DNA of 21,358 nt from JABWBJ01 sp036507855 (GTDB lineage: Bacteria; Gemmatimonadota; Gemmatimonadetes; Gemmatimonadales; Gemmatimonadaceae). The notes below the pieces were generated by a model, which saw nothing but the letters and a program-made list of their open reading frames with translations, was not told the origin of the DNA and searched no databases. The stretch lies in contig DATCIJ010000084.1 in the NCBI GenBank assembly GCA_036507855.1, positions 1 through 21,358 on the forward strand, given 5' to 3'. Every line of letters begins with the position of its first letter. The first letter of the stretch is position 1. The position numbers and the translations under genes are program-made. Shown here piece by piece: positions 8,192 through 16,255 of the stretch.

Positions 8192-11062
8192 ATGTTTGCG
8201 ACACGTTCCACGCGTTCGCCGCGCCTCCACCGGCTCGCGCATCTCGCGGTTTCGCTGCTCATTCTCGCTGGCACGGCGGCGCCGATGGCGGCCCAGGGCC
8301 GCATAACGTCGCCAAAGGACTTCTTCGGCTTCAACATCGGCGATGACTACAATCTGGCCACGTACACGCAGTTCATGGCGTACTGGCGGAAGATCGACGC
8401 CGAGTCGCCCCGCATGGTCGTCCAGGAGATCGGCAAGACCGCCGAAGGCCGGGCGCAGCTGATGGCGATCATCACGTCGCCGGAGAATTTCCGCAACCTG
8501 GCCAGGTACAAACAGATCGCGCAGCGCCTCGCGCTGGCCGAAGGGCTCACCGACGAGCAGGCGCGCGCGCTGGCGAAGGAAGGGAAGGCCATCGTCTGGT
8601 TCGACGGCGGGCTGCACGCGACCGAAGTGCTCGGCGCGCACCAGCTGATCGAGACGTCGTACCAGCTCGTCTCACGGAACGATGAAGAGACGATGCGCAT
8701 CCTGCGCGACAACATCATCCTCGCCGTGCACGCGAATCCCGACGGGATGGAGCTGGTCTCGAGCTGGTACATGCGAGACCCGAATCCGCAGCAGCGCTCG
8801 ACGGGCGGCATCCCGCGGCTCTACCAGAAGTACATCGGGCACGATAACAACCGCGACTTCTACATGTTGAACCAGCCGGAATCGGTCAACATCGCGCGGA
8901 TCCAGTATCAGGAGTGGATGCCACAGATCATCTACAACCATCACCAGACCGGCCCCGCCGGCACGGTGATGTTCGCGCCGCCGTTCCGCGATCCATTCAA
9001 CTTCAATTTCGATCCGATGGTCGTGATCGGGATCGACATGGTCGCGGCATCGATGCACGAGCGCTTCATCCGGGAGGACAAGCCCGGCGTCACGATGCGC
9101 TCCGGCTCCAGCTACTCGACGTGGTGGAACGGCGGGCTTCGCACCACCGCGTACTTCCACAACATGATCGGGTTGCTGACGGAGACGATCGGCAATCCGA
9201 CGCCGATGCAGATCCCGCTGGTGGTCAGGAACCAGCTGCCGCGTGGCGACCTGCCGTATCCAATCGCGCCACAGGAATGGCATTTCCGCCAGTCGATCGA
9301 CTATTCGGTGACGGCGAATTACGCGGTGTTCGACATCGCGTCCAAGCGTCGCGAGGATTTCCTCTTCAACATCTACAAGATGGGGAAGAACTCGATCGAG
9401 CGCGGCAATCGTGATCACTGGACCGTGACCCCGGTGGACGTGGATTCCCTCGAGGCAAGCGTCGCGCGCAGCCAGCCCACCGGTGCGGGAGGTCGTGGTG
9501 GTCGTGGCGGCGGCGCTGCGGGAGGGAATGTCGGCTTGGCGACGGCGCCATTTGGTGCCGGGGTCCCGGCTGCGTCATTCGCCGAAGTGATGCGGGATCC
9601 CGCCAAGCGCGATGCGCGCGGATACATCCTGCCGTCCAACCAGCCCGACTTCCTGACGGCGACGAAGTTCGTGAATGCGCTGCGCAAGGTGAACGTCACC
9701 GTGCATCGCGCCACGTCGTCCTTCACCGTCGCCGGGAAGTCGTACCCGGCCGGCTCGTACGTGGTGAAGAGCGCGCAGGCCTTCCGGCCGCACGTGATGG
9801 ACATGTTCGAGCCGCAGGACCACCCGAACGATTTCGCGTATCCCGGTGGCCCGCCCAGGCCGCCATATGACAACGCGGGCTACACGCTCGCCATGCAGAT
9901 GGGCCTGCAGTACGACCGCATCCTGGATGGCTTCGAATGTCCGTGCGAGAAGATCACAGGCATGGCCGTGCCGTCGGCGGGCATGATCGCGGGCGCGGGA
10001 TCGCGCGGGCTGCTCCTGAGCCACGACGCGAACGATGCCTTCATCGCCGTGAACCGGGCCCTGAAGGCCGGCGCGACCGTGCACTGGCTGAAGGCTCCGA
10101 TGACCGCCAGCGGCAAAACGTATGCGCCGGGCTCGTTCTACATCGAAGCGGCCGGCGCCGCGCGCGGCGTCGCCGACCAGGCGGCGAAGGACCTCGGCCT
10201 CTCCTTTGACGCGACGAACGATGCCCCGAGTGCTGGCGCCGTGAAGCTGTCGTCCCAGCGAGTGGGCCTCTGGGATCAATACGGCGGCTCGATGCCCTCC
10301 GGCCACACGCGCTGGCTCCTCGAGCAGTTCGAGTTCCCGTTCCAGGTCATCTTTGCGCCGGAGCTTGATGCCGGGAACCTCCGCCAGAAGTTCGACGTGA
10401 TTGTCTTCGTGACGGGCGCGATTCCCTCCGTCGGCGGTGGCGGAGGCGGCCGCGGTGGGCGTGGCGGCGGTGGCGCCCCGGCGAACATCCCGGCCGAGTT
10501 CCAGAACCAGATCGGCAGCGTGACGGTGGACCGCACTGTCCCGCAACTCAAGCGGTTCATGGAGGAGGGCGGAACGGTCATCACGATCGGGTCGTCGACC
10601 AACCTCGCTCAGCACCTCGGGCTCCCGATCGCCGACTACATGGTGGAGCGCGCGCCTAACGGCACGGAACGGCCGCTGCCGCGGGAGAAGTTCTACGTTC
10701 CGGGTTCCGTCCTCCGCGTGGCGGTGGACAACTCGCAGCCAGTGACCGCCGGCCTGCCGAAGCAGGTGGACGTGTTCTTCGATGACAGCCCGGTCTTCCG
10801 GCTCGAGCCGGACGCCGCCGCCAGGGGCGTGAAGCCGCTGGCCTGGTTCGACACGTCGACGCCGCTCCGCAGCGGCTGGGCGTGGGGACAGAACTACCTG
10901 CAGGGCGGGACGGCGATGGTCCAGGCGGACATCGGGACCGGCAAGCTCTACATGTTCGGCCCGGAGGTACTGTTCCGCGGGCAGCCGGCCGGCACGTTCA
11001 AGTTGCTGTTCAACGGGATCTTCTCGGGGTTGGTCGAGCGCTCGAATCGGAACGTGCAGTAG
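8192..11062 (+). CDS. Secreted M14-family zinc carboxypeptidase-like protein with Gly/Arg-rich inserts
   Basis: A 956-aa exported metallopeptidase of the M14 (carboxypeptidase A) clan. ATG 8192 is chosen over an upstream TTG because AGAGG lies about 9 nt before it. Residues 1-35 are a signal peptide (ending AAPMAAQG). Zinc ligands are visible as HATE (His142, Glu145) and a later His in YNHHQTG (His250 or His251). LLTETIGNP supplies the likely catalytic Glu331. The conserved HDNNRDFYMLNQPES stretch is typical of this large M14 subgroup. A Gly/Arg-rich insert (about residues 430-446) and a second one (about 747-764) separate the catalytic domain from C-terminal domains. The last part (VIFVTGAIPS, FMEEGGTVITIGSS) resembles the class I glutamine amidotransferase-like fold found fused to these peptidases. 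It is divergent from thrB. Its substrate is unknown; protein or peptide scavenging outside the cytoplasm is likely. Confidence 0.9.
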   Translation: MFATRSTRSPRLHRLAHLAVSLLILAGTAAPMAAQGRITSPKDFFGFNIGDDYNLATYTQFMAYWRKIDAESPRMVVQEIGKTAEGRAQLMAIITSPENFRNLARYKQIAQRLALAEGLTDEQARALAKEGKAIVWFDGGLHATEVLGAHQLIETSYQLVSRNDEETMRILRDNIILAVHANPDGMELVSSWYMRDPNPQQRSTGGIPRLYQKYIGHDNNRDFYMLNQPESVNIARIQYQEWMPQIIYNHHQTGPAGTVMFAPPFRDPFNFNFDPMVVIGIDMVAASMHERFIREDKPGVTMRSGSSYSTWWNGGLRTTAYFHNMIGLLTETIGNPTPMQIPLVVRNQLPRGDLPYPIAPQEWHFRQSIDYSVTANYAVFDIASKRREDFLFNIYKMGKNSIERGNRDHWTVTPVDVDSLEASVARSQPTGAGGRGGRGGGAAGGNVGLATAPFGAGVPAASFAEVMRDPAKRDARGYILPSNQPDFLTATKFVNALRKVNVTVHRATSSFTVAGKSYPAGSYVVKSAQAFRPHVMDMFEPQDHPNDFAYPGGPPRPPYDNAGYTLAMQMGLQYDRILDGFECPCEKITGMAVPSAGMIAGAGSRGLLLSHDANDAFIAVNRALKAGATVHWLKAPMTASGKTYAPGSFYIEAAGAARGVADQAAKDLGLSFDATNDAPSAGAVKLSSQRVGLWDQYGGSMPSGHTRWLLEQFEFPFQVIFAPELDAGNLRQKFDVIVFVTGAIPSVGGGGGGRGGRGGGGAPANIPAEFQNQIGSVTVDRTVPQLKRFMEEGGTVITIGSSTNLAQHLGLPIADYMVERAPNGTERPLPREKFYVPGSVLRVAVDNSQPVTAGLPKQVDVFFDDSPVFRLEPDAAARGVKPLAWFDTSTPLRSGWAWGQNYLQGGTAMVQADIGTGKLYMFGPEVLFRGQPAGTFKLLFNGIFSGLVERSNRNVQ

Positions 11063-11065
11063 CTG

Positions 11066-11100
11066 GCGCAGAGCGCAGAGCGCAGAGCGCAACGCGCAAC
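11066..11100 (+). repeat. Heptamer array GCGCAGA x3 then GCGCAAC x2
   Basis: Five 7-bp units begin 3 bp after the TAG stop of the M14 gene. They share the GCGCA core with the arrays after the MFS and ompA-like stop codons. The array lies immediately upstream of the kinase-like remnant, so it may mark a deletion or rearrangement junction. Confidence 0.9.
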
Positions 11101-11117
11101 GGGGGGCGGTCAGGCAA

Positions 11118-11294
11118 GTGCCGGACCGTCCCTCTTGCATCAGCACCATCGCCGGCCGAGAGCAGCTCGAGACACTCGTCAGGCAGTGCCAGGCGCCCGA
11201 TCCACTTCAGCGCTGTCCGTCGGCGCAGGCGCTGCACGACGCGTTGGAGGCTCTGCTGCCCCGGCTGAAGGAGCCAGCCAGGGCGGAACCCTAA
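11118..11294 (+). pseudogene. Remnant of a Ser/Thr protein kinase C-terminal lobe
   Basis: The open frame ending at TAA 11292-11294 reads STIAGREQLETLVRQC, then CQAPDPLQRCPSAQ, then ALHDALEALLPRL. This matches the last helices of Hanks-type bacterial kinases, where 'L..LV..CL..DP..R..SA..L...L' includes the conserved Arg of the final subdomain. Nothing upstream encodes the rest of a kinase: only about 20 further codons are open before the heptamer array, and the preceding gene is the M14 peptidase. I take it as a fragment left after deletion. GTG at 11118 is an arbitrary left limit, not a supported start. Its TAA overlaps the TAG of the convergent ATPase gene by 2 bp. The match is by eye only. 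Confidence 0.5.
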
Positions 11295-12820
11295 CGCTGC
11301 CGCTTGCCCGTCAGTGAGCCAAGCACGCCGCGCAGGATCGACCGGCCCACCGAACTGCCGGCGGCGCGCGTCATGCTCTTCGCGAACGCCTCCACGAGGC
11401 CTTCCCGTTTTCCCCCGCGTGGCCCCGTTCCCCCGAAAAGCACCTCCGTCAGGCCGCCCGTCGTCCCGGCGACCGGGCCCGACGTCCGTGCGCTGCGGCC
11501 GCGGGACGCCGGTTCCCGCGGCGATGCCGAGCCCGGGATGTCCGCGGCTGCCCGCGCCCGCAGCCTCTCGAACGCCGACTCGCGGTCCACTTCCTTCTCA
11601 TAGACTCCCGCGACGACCGACTGCGAGATCAGCGCCTTGCGCTCGTCAGGCGTGATGGGTCCGATCTGCGAGGCCGGCGCGAACATCCAGGCACGTTCGG
11701 TCATCGCGGGAATTCCCTTCTCGTCGAGCAGCGACACGAGTCCTTCGCCCACGCCGAGCTCGAGAATCGCCGTCTCGATGTCAATCGCCGGGTTGGCGCG
11801 CATCGTTTCGGCGGTGGCTCTCACCGCTTTCTGGTCGCGCGGCGTGTACGCGCGGAGCGCATGCTGCACGCGGTTGCCGAGCTGCCCAAGCACCTTGTCC
11901 GGAATGTCGATCGGGTTCTGCGTCACGAAGAACACACCGACGCCCTTCGATCGAATCAGCCGGACCACGAGCTCGACTTTCTCCAGCAGCGCCGGCGGTG
12001 CGTCGGAAAAGAGGAGATGCGCTTCATCGAAGAAGAAGACGAGCTTCGGCTTCTCACGATCGCCCACCTCCGGGAGGTTCTCGAACAGCTCGGCCAGCAT
12101 CCACAGCAGGAAACACGCGTATAGCCGCGGATTGCTCATCAACTTCTCGGCGACCAGGATGTTCACGACTCCGCGGCCGTCCACCGTCTGCATCAGGTCC
12201 TCGATGTCCAGCATCGGCTCACCGAAGAACCTCGTGCCGCCCTGTTCCTCGAGCTGCAGCAGACCGCGCTGAATGGCGCCGATGCTGGCCGCCGACACAT
12301 TGCCGTACTGCGTCCTGACCTCGGCGGCGTTATCCCCGAGGAACTGCAGCATCGCCCTGAGATCAGGGAGGTTGAGGAGCAGGAGGCCGTTGTCGTCGGC
12401 GACGCGAAAGGCCATTGTGAGCACTCCTTCCTGCGTCTCGTTCAGTCCGAGCAGACGCGCAATCAGGAGCGGCCCCATGTCCGAGATTGTTGCCCGCACG
12501 GGATGGCCCTGTTCGGCGAACACATCCCAGAACGTGACCGGGCAACCGGACCATGCAGGTGTGGGAAGGCCAAGTTTTTCGAGTCGCGCCGCGAGCTTTT
12601 CGCTGGCCACGCCGGCCTTCGAGAGACCGCTCAAGTCACCTTTCACATCCGCCAGGAACACTGGCACGCCGATGCGCGAGAACTGCTCGGCCATGACCTG
12701 CAGGGAAATCGTCTTGCCGGTTCCCGTGGCGCCGGTGATGCAGCCGTGCCGGTTGGAGAGCGCCGGCAGGAGTGCGAGGTCCTTTTCCCCGGCGCGCGCG
12801 ATGATCAGTGGGTCGGTCAT
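11291..12820 (-). CDS. DUF853 / YjgR-type HerA-like ATPase
   Basis: A 509-aa cytoplasmic P-loop ATPase of the HerA/FtsK superfamily, close in length to E. coli YjgR (about 500 aa). Walker A is GATGTGKT (residues 30-37). Walker B is LVFFFDEAH (about 260-268). The sensor-like FFVTQNPIDIPDKVLGQLGNRVQHALRAYTP stretch is characteristic of the family. The N-terminus MTDPLIIARAGEKDLALLP, then NRHG before the P-loop, sets the start at 12820; the much longer open frame running on to 13702 is antisense to the next gene and unrelated. The C-terminal tail (about 425-509) is Gly/Arg/Ser-rich, ending in SVGRSILRGVLGSLTGKRQR. The biochemical role of YjgR proteins is not settled; related HerA proteins act on DNA ends. 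Its stop overlaps that of the kinase remnant. No clear Shine-Dalgarno. Confidence 0.93.
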   Translation of the reverse strand: MTDPLIIARAGEKDLALLPALSNRHGCITGATGTGKTISLQVMAEQFSRIGVPVFLADVKGDLSGLSKAGVASEKLAARLEKLGLPTPAWSGCPVTFWDVFAEQGHPVRATISDMGPLLIARLLGLNETQEGVLTMAFRVADDNGLLLLNLPDLRAMLQFLGDNAAEVRTQYGNVSAASIGAIQRGLLQLEEQGGTRFFGEPMLDIEDLMQTVDGRGVVNILVAEKLMSNPRLYACFLLWMLAELFENLPEVGDREKPKLVFFFDEAHLLFSDAPPALLEKVELVVRLIRSKGVGVFFVTQNPIDIPDKVLGQLGNRVQHALRAYTPRDQKAVRATAETMRANPAIDIETAILELGVGEGLVSLLDEKGIPAMTERAWMFAPASQIGPITPDERKALISQSVVAGVYEKEVDRESAFERLRARAAADIPGSASPREPASRGRSARTSGPVAGTTGGLTEVLFGGTGPRGGKREGLVEAFAKSMTRAAGSSVGRSILRGVLGSLTGKRQR

Positions 12821-12958
12821 GACGGCAAAGATGACCGGGGCGCACTCGCTGGGCCAGCAGCGGCTCGCGCGTCGGTCGCGCGCCATTGCGCCGGACCGGC
12901 ACGATCGCAACGCTTTACTCGCTGACGCAGGACCAGCAGCGTCCTCGGCTATCGACGC

Positions 12959-14290
12959 ATGACCCCACCGGCACAAATGTCGTCGCGACACGTGGAGCGA
13001 ACGTACTACGTCATCGCGGGCGTCTATACCCTGTCCGCATCGCTCATCTGGGGCATCAACACCCTGTTCCTGCTGGAATCGGGTCTGTCGCTCATGCAGG
13101 CGTTTCTTGCGAATGCCATTTTCACCGGAAGCATGGCGGTCTTCGAGGTGCCCACCGGGCTGGTGGCAGACACGCGCGGGCGACGTCTCTCCTTTCTGCT
13201 CAGCGTAAGCCTGCTGACCATCGGCACACTTGCCTACGTCGCCGTCGGTCCACTGAAGGCCGGACTTCCCGGATTCATCGGCGCGTCCATCATCCTCGGT
13301 ATCGGCTACACATTCTATTCGGGCGCGGTCGAAGCGTGGTTGGTCGATGCGCTGCAGGCGACAGGCTTCACGTCGCCCATCGACGGCGTACTCGCGCGCG
13401 GTTCGATCATCTCGTCGATCGCGATGCTCATCGGGTCGGTTTCCGGTGGTCTCCTGGGAGGCATCGACCTCGCCGTGCCTTATCTGGTGAGGTGCGCATT
13501 GCTCGTCCTGGCATTCGTCATTGCCTATCGAGCGATGCATGACACGGGATTCTCTGTGCGCGCGCTGCGCTGGGCCGAGGTGCCGGCCGAGATGGGGCGC
13601 GTGGGTCGCGCATCGCTTCAATTCGGCTGGCGTGAACCGCATGCACGGCTGGTGATCCTGGCCGGGGCCGCGCCAGCCATCTTCCTCGAATGGGGTTATC
13701 ACGCCTGGCAGCCGTACTTCATCCAGCTTCTGGGTTACAAAGCGGTCTGGATCCTGGGCGTCGTCGCCGCGGCGACGTCGTTGGCGATGGCCGGTGGCAG
13801 TTGGCTGGTGGAGCGCCTCACGCGGTACTGCGGTCGCCGCACCACCCTGCTACTGGGCGCCGCCGTCGTGTACACGACGACTTCGATTGGCGTTGGGCTT
13901 GCCGCCTCGTTCTGGACCGCGTTGATGCTGTATCTGGTTGGCATGGCCGCGACGGGCGTTTTTCAACCGGTGCGCCAGGCGTATCTCCATGCGGTGGTGC
14001 CACGTGAACAGCGCGCGACCGTGCTCTCGCTCGCGTCCCTCATGGGAAGCGCAGGCAGCATGGGTGGCCAGGTCGGGCTTGGCTGGCTTGCGGCCAACCG
14101 CTCGTTGGCGACGGGCTATGTGGCTGGCGGCATCGCCACCGCGCTCGCCATCCCCTGGTTGATCGGCATGCGCCGCATTGGTGGCGCACCTGATCGAATC
14201 GTTGGCAAGGCTGGACGCTATGCGTCGTGTGAGGCATTGGCGCTTCCTGCTGGTGTGCAACAGGCCGCGGCAGAGCGCGAAGTGGCGTAG
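12959..14290 (+). CDS. MFS transporter, second copy type
   Basis: A 443-aa inner-membrane protein with about 12 hydrophobic segments. Motif A after helix 2 is well preserved (VPTGLVADTRGRR, residues 64-76), preceded by the FEVPTG signature common in one group of MFS permeases. It is clearly different in sequence from the transporter at 2754-3929, so the two are not a recent duplication. ATG 12959 or ATG 12977 (MSSRHVERTYY) are both possible starts; no Shine-Dalgarno decides. The last 35 residues are hydrophilic, probably a cytoplasmic tail. It is divergent from the YjgR-like gene by 138 bp in which I see no regulatory motif. It is convergent with the MarR-GNAT gene, 13 bp from stop to stop and without a hairpin. 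Substrate unknown. Confidence 0.88.
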   Translation: MTPPAQMSSRHVERTYYVIAGVYTLSASLIWGINTLFLLESGLSLMQAFLANAIFTGSMAVFEVPTGLVADTRGRRLSFLLSVSLLTIGTLAYVAVGPLKAGLPGFIGASIILGIGYTFYSGAVEAWLVDALQATGFTSPIDGVLARGSIISSIAMLIGSVSGGLLGGIDLAVPYLVRCALLVLAFVIAYRAMHDTGFSVRALRWAEVPAEMGRVGRASLQFGWREPHARLVILAGAAPAIFLEWGYHAWQPYFIQLLGYKAVWILGVVAAATSLAMAGGSWLVERLTRYCGRRTTLLLGAAVVYTTTSIGVGLAASFWTALMLYLVGMAATGVFQPVRQAYLHAVVPREQRATVLSLASLMGSAGSMGGQVGLGWLAANRSLATGYVAGGIATALAIPWLIGMRRIGGAPDRIVGKAGRYASCEALALPAGVQQAAAEREVA

Positions 14291-14303
14291 CGCAGGACGT
14301 TCG

Positions 14304-15242
14304 TCACAGCTCGCGTCGCCAGATCTGGCCCACCAGGTCGCGCCCGAAGCTGTGGTGAGGCTCCTCATTCTCGAGCGTGAAGCCCGCTGCCTCATAGATG
14401 CGGCGAGCTGAAACGAGCACGTCGTTGGTCCAGAGCATCATGGCGCGATAGCCCGCGCGCCTTGCGAAGCTGATGCACTCATCGACGAGCCGCCGGCCGA
14501 TCCCAAGTCCGCGTCCCTCTGGATCGACCAGCAGGCAGCGCAGCTGCGCGACTTGGGGATCATCCGCGTTGCGAACCACAAAAACGCATCCGACGCGCTC
14601 GCCGTTCAGTTCCGCGATCCAGAGTCGTTCGCGCGTCGGATCGTGTTGTGTCGCGAAACGCGCGAACAGCATCGCGACGAGTGCCTCGAACTCCTCGTTC
14701 AAGCCGAACTCGGTCGCGTACAACTCGCCGTGCGCCGCTATCGCCCAGCCAATGTCACCGGCTCGGGGCTCGCGGATAACGACGGCGGGAGATTCAGCAG
14801 GAGTCGTCCTGGACAACAGTTGTTCGACGCCCGTGATGGCGGAGATGAGACGCTGCTGGCCGGGCTTTCCAAGGCGATCGAGCACCTCAGTGGCGCGTTC
14901 CTGTGATCGCGAGTTCAAATCCTGAAAAGCGCGACGACCCCTGGCGGTCAGGGTCAGCACCATCTGCCGGCGGTCATGAGTCGCGCGCTTCCGCGAGATG
15001 AGCTTCGCGGCGGAGAATCCGCGGAGGATGCGACTGAGGTATCCCGGGTCGAGCGCGAGCGACTCGCCGATTGCCGTGGCGGTCAGGCCGTCACGAGTGC
15101 CGAGTTCGTAGAGGATACGGGCTTCGGTGAGGCTGAACCGTGTCCGAAGCAATCCCTCGTCCAGGGCGCCGATGTGCCGCGTGTAGAACCGGTTGAACCG
15201 GCGAAATGCCTCGACCGCGTTCGATGACTGCTCGGTGTTCAT
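14304..15242 (-). CDS. MarR-family regulator fused to GNAT N-acetyltransferase
   Basis: A 312-aa two-domain protein. Residues about 12-150 form a MarR-type winged helix: ARILYELGTRDGLTATAIGE, DPGYLSRILRGF as recognition region, and the wing KRATHDRRQMVLTLTARGR. Residues about 154-312 are a GNAT domain: IREPRAGDIGWAIAAHG, acetyl-CoA loop RGLGIGRRLVDE (motif A, from residue 244), and the C-terminal SARRIYEAAGFTLENEEPHHSFG. Such fusions are known; the acetyltransferase target is generally undefined. ATG 15242 is preferred to the upstream TTG 15299, which falls inside an operator-like dyad; GGAG lies about 8 nt ahead of 15242. Autoregulation through that dyad is the simplest reading. A neighbouring target could be the MFS gene downstream or the sdh operon divergent to it, but nothing in sequence decides. 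Confidence 0.92.
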   Translation of the reverse strand: MNTEQSSNAVEAFRRFNRFYTRHIGALDEGLLRTRFSLTEARILYELGTRDGLTATAIGESLALDPGYLSRILRGFSAAKLISRKRATHDRRQMVLTLTARGRRAFQDLNSRSQERATEVLDRLGKPGQQRLISAITGVEQLLSRTTPAESPAVVIREPRAGDIGWAIAAHGELYATEFGLNEEFEALVAMLFARFATQHDPTRERLWIAELNGERVGCVFVVRNADDPQVAQLRCLLVDPEGRGLGIGRRLVDECISFARRAGYRAMMLWTNDVLVSARRIYEAAGFTLENEEPHHSFGRDLVGQIWRREL

Positions 15243-15283
15243 GGGAGCGCTCCGGGTGACACCCCCCGCAGTCTGTCGCGAGT

Positions 15284-15302
15284 TAGTTGACTCAGTCAAG
15301 TA
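15284..15302. promoter_or_regulatory. 19-bp dyad, candidate MarR operator
   Basis: TAGTTGACTCAGTCAAGTA is symmetric around the central C at 15293, with one mismatched pair (15286/15300). The inner 13 bp TTGACT-C-AGTCAA is perfect. It lies 42-60 bp upstream of the MarR-GNAT start and includes a TTGACT that could serve as a -35 box for that gene. Its form (TAnTTGAC..GTCAAnTA) is what MarR-family dimers typically bind. It is also about 150 bp upstream of the divergent sdh operon. Confidence 0.65.
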
Positions 15303-15454
15303 GTCTCACGGCATCCCTGGCGTGGCCGTTGCTGGCGAGGCGCGCCTCAATGAGATCGTGCGTTGCCCAAGCCGTGACGCGGCTGCATGTTACGCTGGGC
15401 CGGTCGGAACGCAGGCCTTTGGCGCCTGGCCACTGACAACCAACCCGGGAAAGC

Positions 15455-16255
15455 ATGCAACGGTCGCTGCCGGTGATGGACCAACGTCGCTTTGGAGAGA
15501 CCCTTCGTCGCGACGCATGGTGGGTGCCGAACGTGATCGTCGTGGTGATCCTGAGCAGCTTCGTGGCGTACGCAACGTGGGCCGCCTTCCAGAACACCAA
15601 CTACACCCACGGTCCCTACCTCTCGCCGTTCTATTCGCCGGAGATCTGGGGGGATTCGCCGCACTCGTGGTTCGGACCAAAGCCCGGTTGGTGGCCGCTG
15701 TGGCTCCCGTTCTCCCCGGCGTTGATCATCCTGCCGGTGCCGGCGCTGTTCCGGTTCACCTGCTACTACTACCGCGGCGCGTACTACAAGGCCTTCTGGG
15801 CTGACCCGCCATCCTGCGCGGTCGGTGAGCCGAGGAAGTCATATCTGGGCGAGCGCTATTTCCCGCTCGTGCTTCAGAACTTCCATCGGTACGGCCTGCT
15901 GGTGTCGTTCATCTTCCTGATCTTCCTCTGGCACGATGTATGGGAGGCGTTCTGGTTCGACAACGGCGCTGGAGGGACGCGGTTCGGCATTGGCGTCGGC
16001 TCGGTCGTCATGCTGGTCAACATCGTGCTGCTCTCCGGTTACACGCTGGGCTGTCATTCCATGCGGCATGTCGTTGGCGGCATGCTCGACCGGTTGTCGA
16101 TAGCGCCGCTGCGAAGACGCGTGTACGCCGCCTCCACGGTGTGCAACCGTTCGCACATGAACTGGGCGTGGGTCAGCCTGTTCGCCGTCGCGCTCACCGA
16201 CGCGTACATCCGGCTGTGTGCCTCGGGAGTCCTCACGGACGTGAGGATCGTATAG
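15455..16255 (+). CDS. sdhC: Succinate dehydrogenase membrane anchor (single-subunit, Sdh1-like)
   Basis: A 266-aa inner-membrane protein taken as the quinone-reacting anchor of the complex, because it abuts sdhA with no gap (TAG then ATG). ATG 15455 has GGGAAAG upstream; ATG 15476 is an alternative. Hydrophobic helices lie at about 25-43, 85-100, 145-165, 178-200 and 235-255, giving roughly five. The THGPYLSPFYSPEIWG segment (51-66) and overall length resemble the single anchor of actinobacterial Sdh1 rather than the short SdhC/SdhD pair of E. coli. Candidate cofactor ligands are His144, His160, Cys200-His201, His205, Cys230 and His234 (GCHSMRH and CNRSHMNW). In the mycobacterial Sdh1 type, a membrane-embedded Rieske-like cluster has been described; these paired Cys/His could play that role here, which is inference. 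Heme content cannot be judged. Confidence 0.85.
   Translation: MQRSLPVMDQRRFGETLRRDAWWVPNVIVVVILSSFVAYATWAAFQNTNYTHGPYLSPFYSPEIWGDSPHSWFGPKPGWWPLWLPFSPALIILPVPALFRFTCYYYRGAYYKAFWADPPSCAVGEPRKSYLGERYFPLVLQNFHRYGLLVSFIFLIFLWHDVWEAFWFDNGAGGTRFGIGVGSVVMLVNIVLLSGYTLGCHSMRHVVGGMLDRLSIAPLRRRVYAASTVCNRSHMNWAWVSLFAVALTDAYIRLCASGVLTDVRIV

Noticed and set aside
9575..11149. 524-aa minus-strand frame antisense to the M14 peptidase
   Set aside because: Composition is dominated by Arg, His, Ala and Val as expected from the antisense of a GC-rich gene, with no recognisable domain.
12821..13702. N-terminal extension of the YjgR-like ATPase frame to about 803 aa
   Set aside because: The extra part is antisense to the MFS gene, is His/Arg/Asp-rich without hydrophobic core, and the family N-terminus begins exactly at 12820.
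15363..15400. Possible sdh promoter (TTGCCC ... TGTTAC)
   Set aside because: Spacing is 19 bp and the -10 match is poor; not strong enough to list as a feature.
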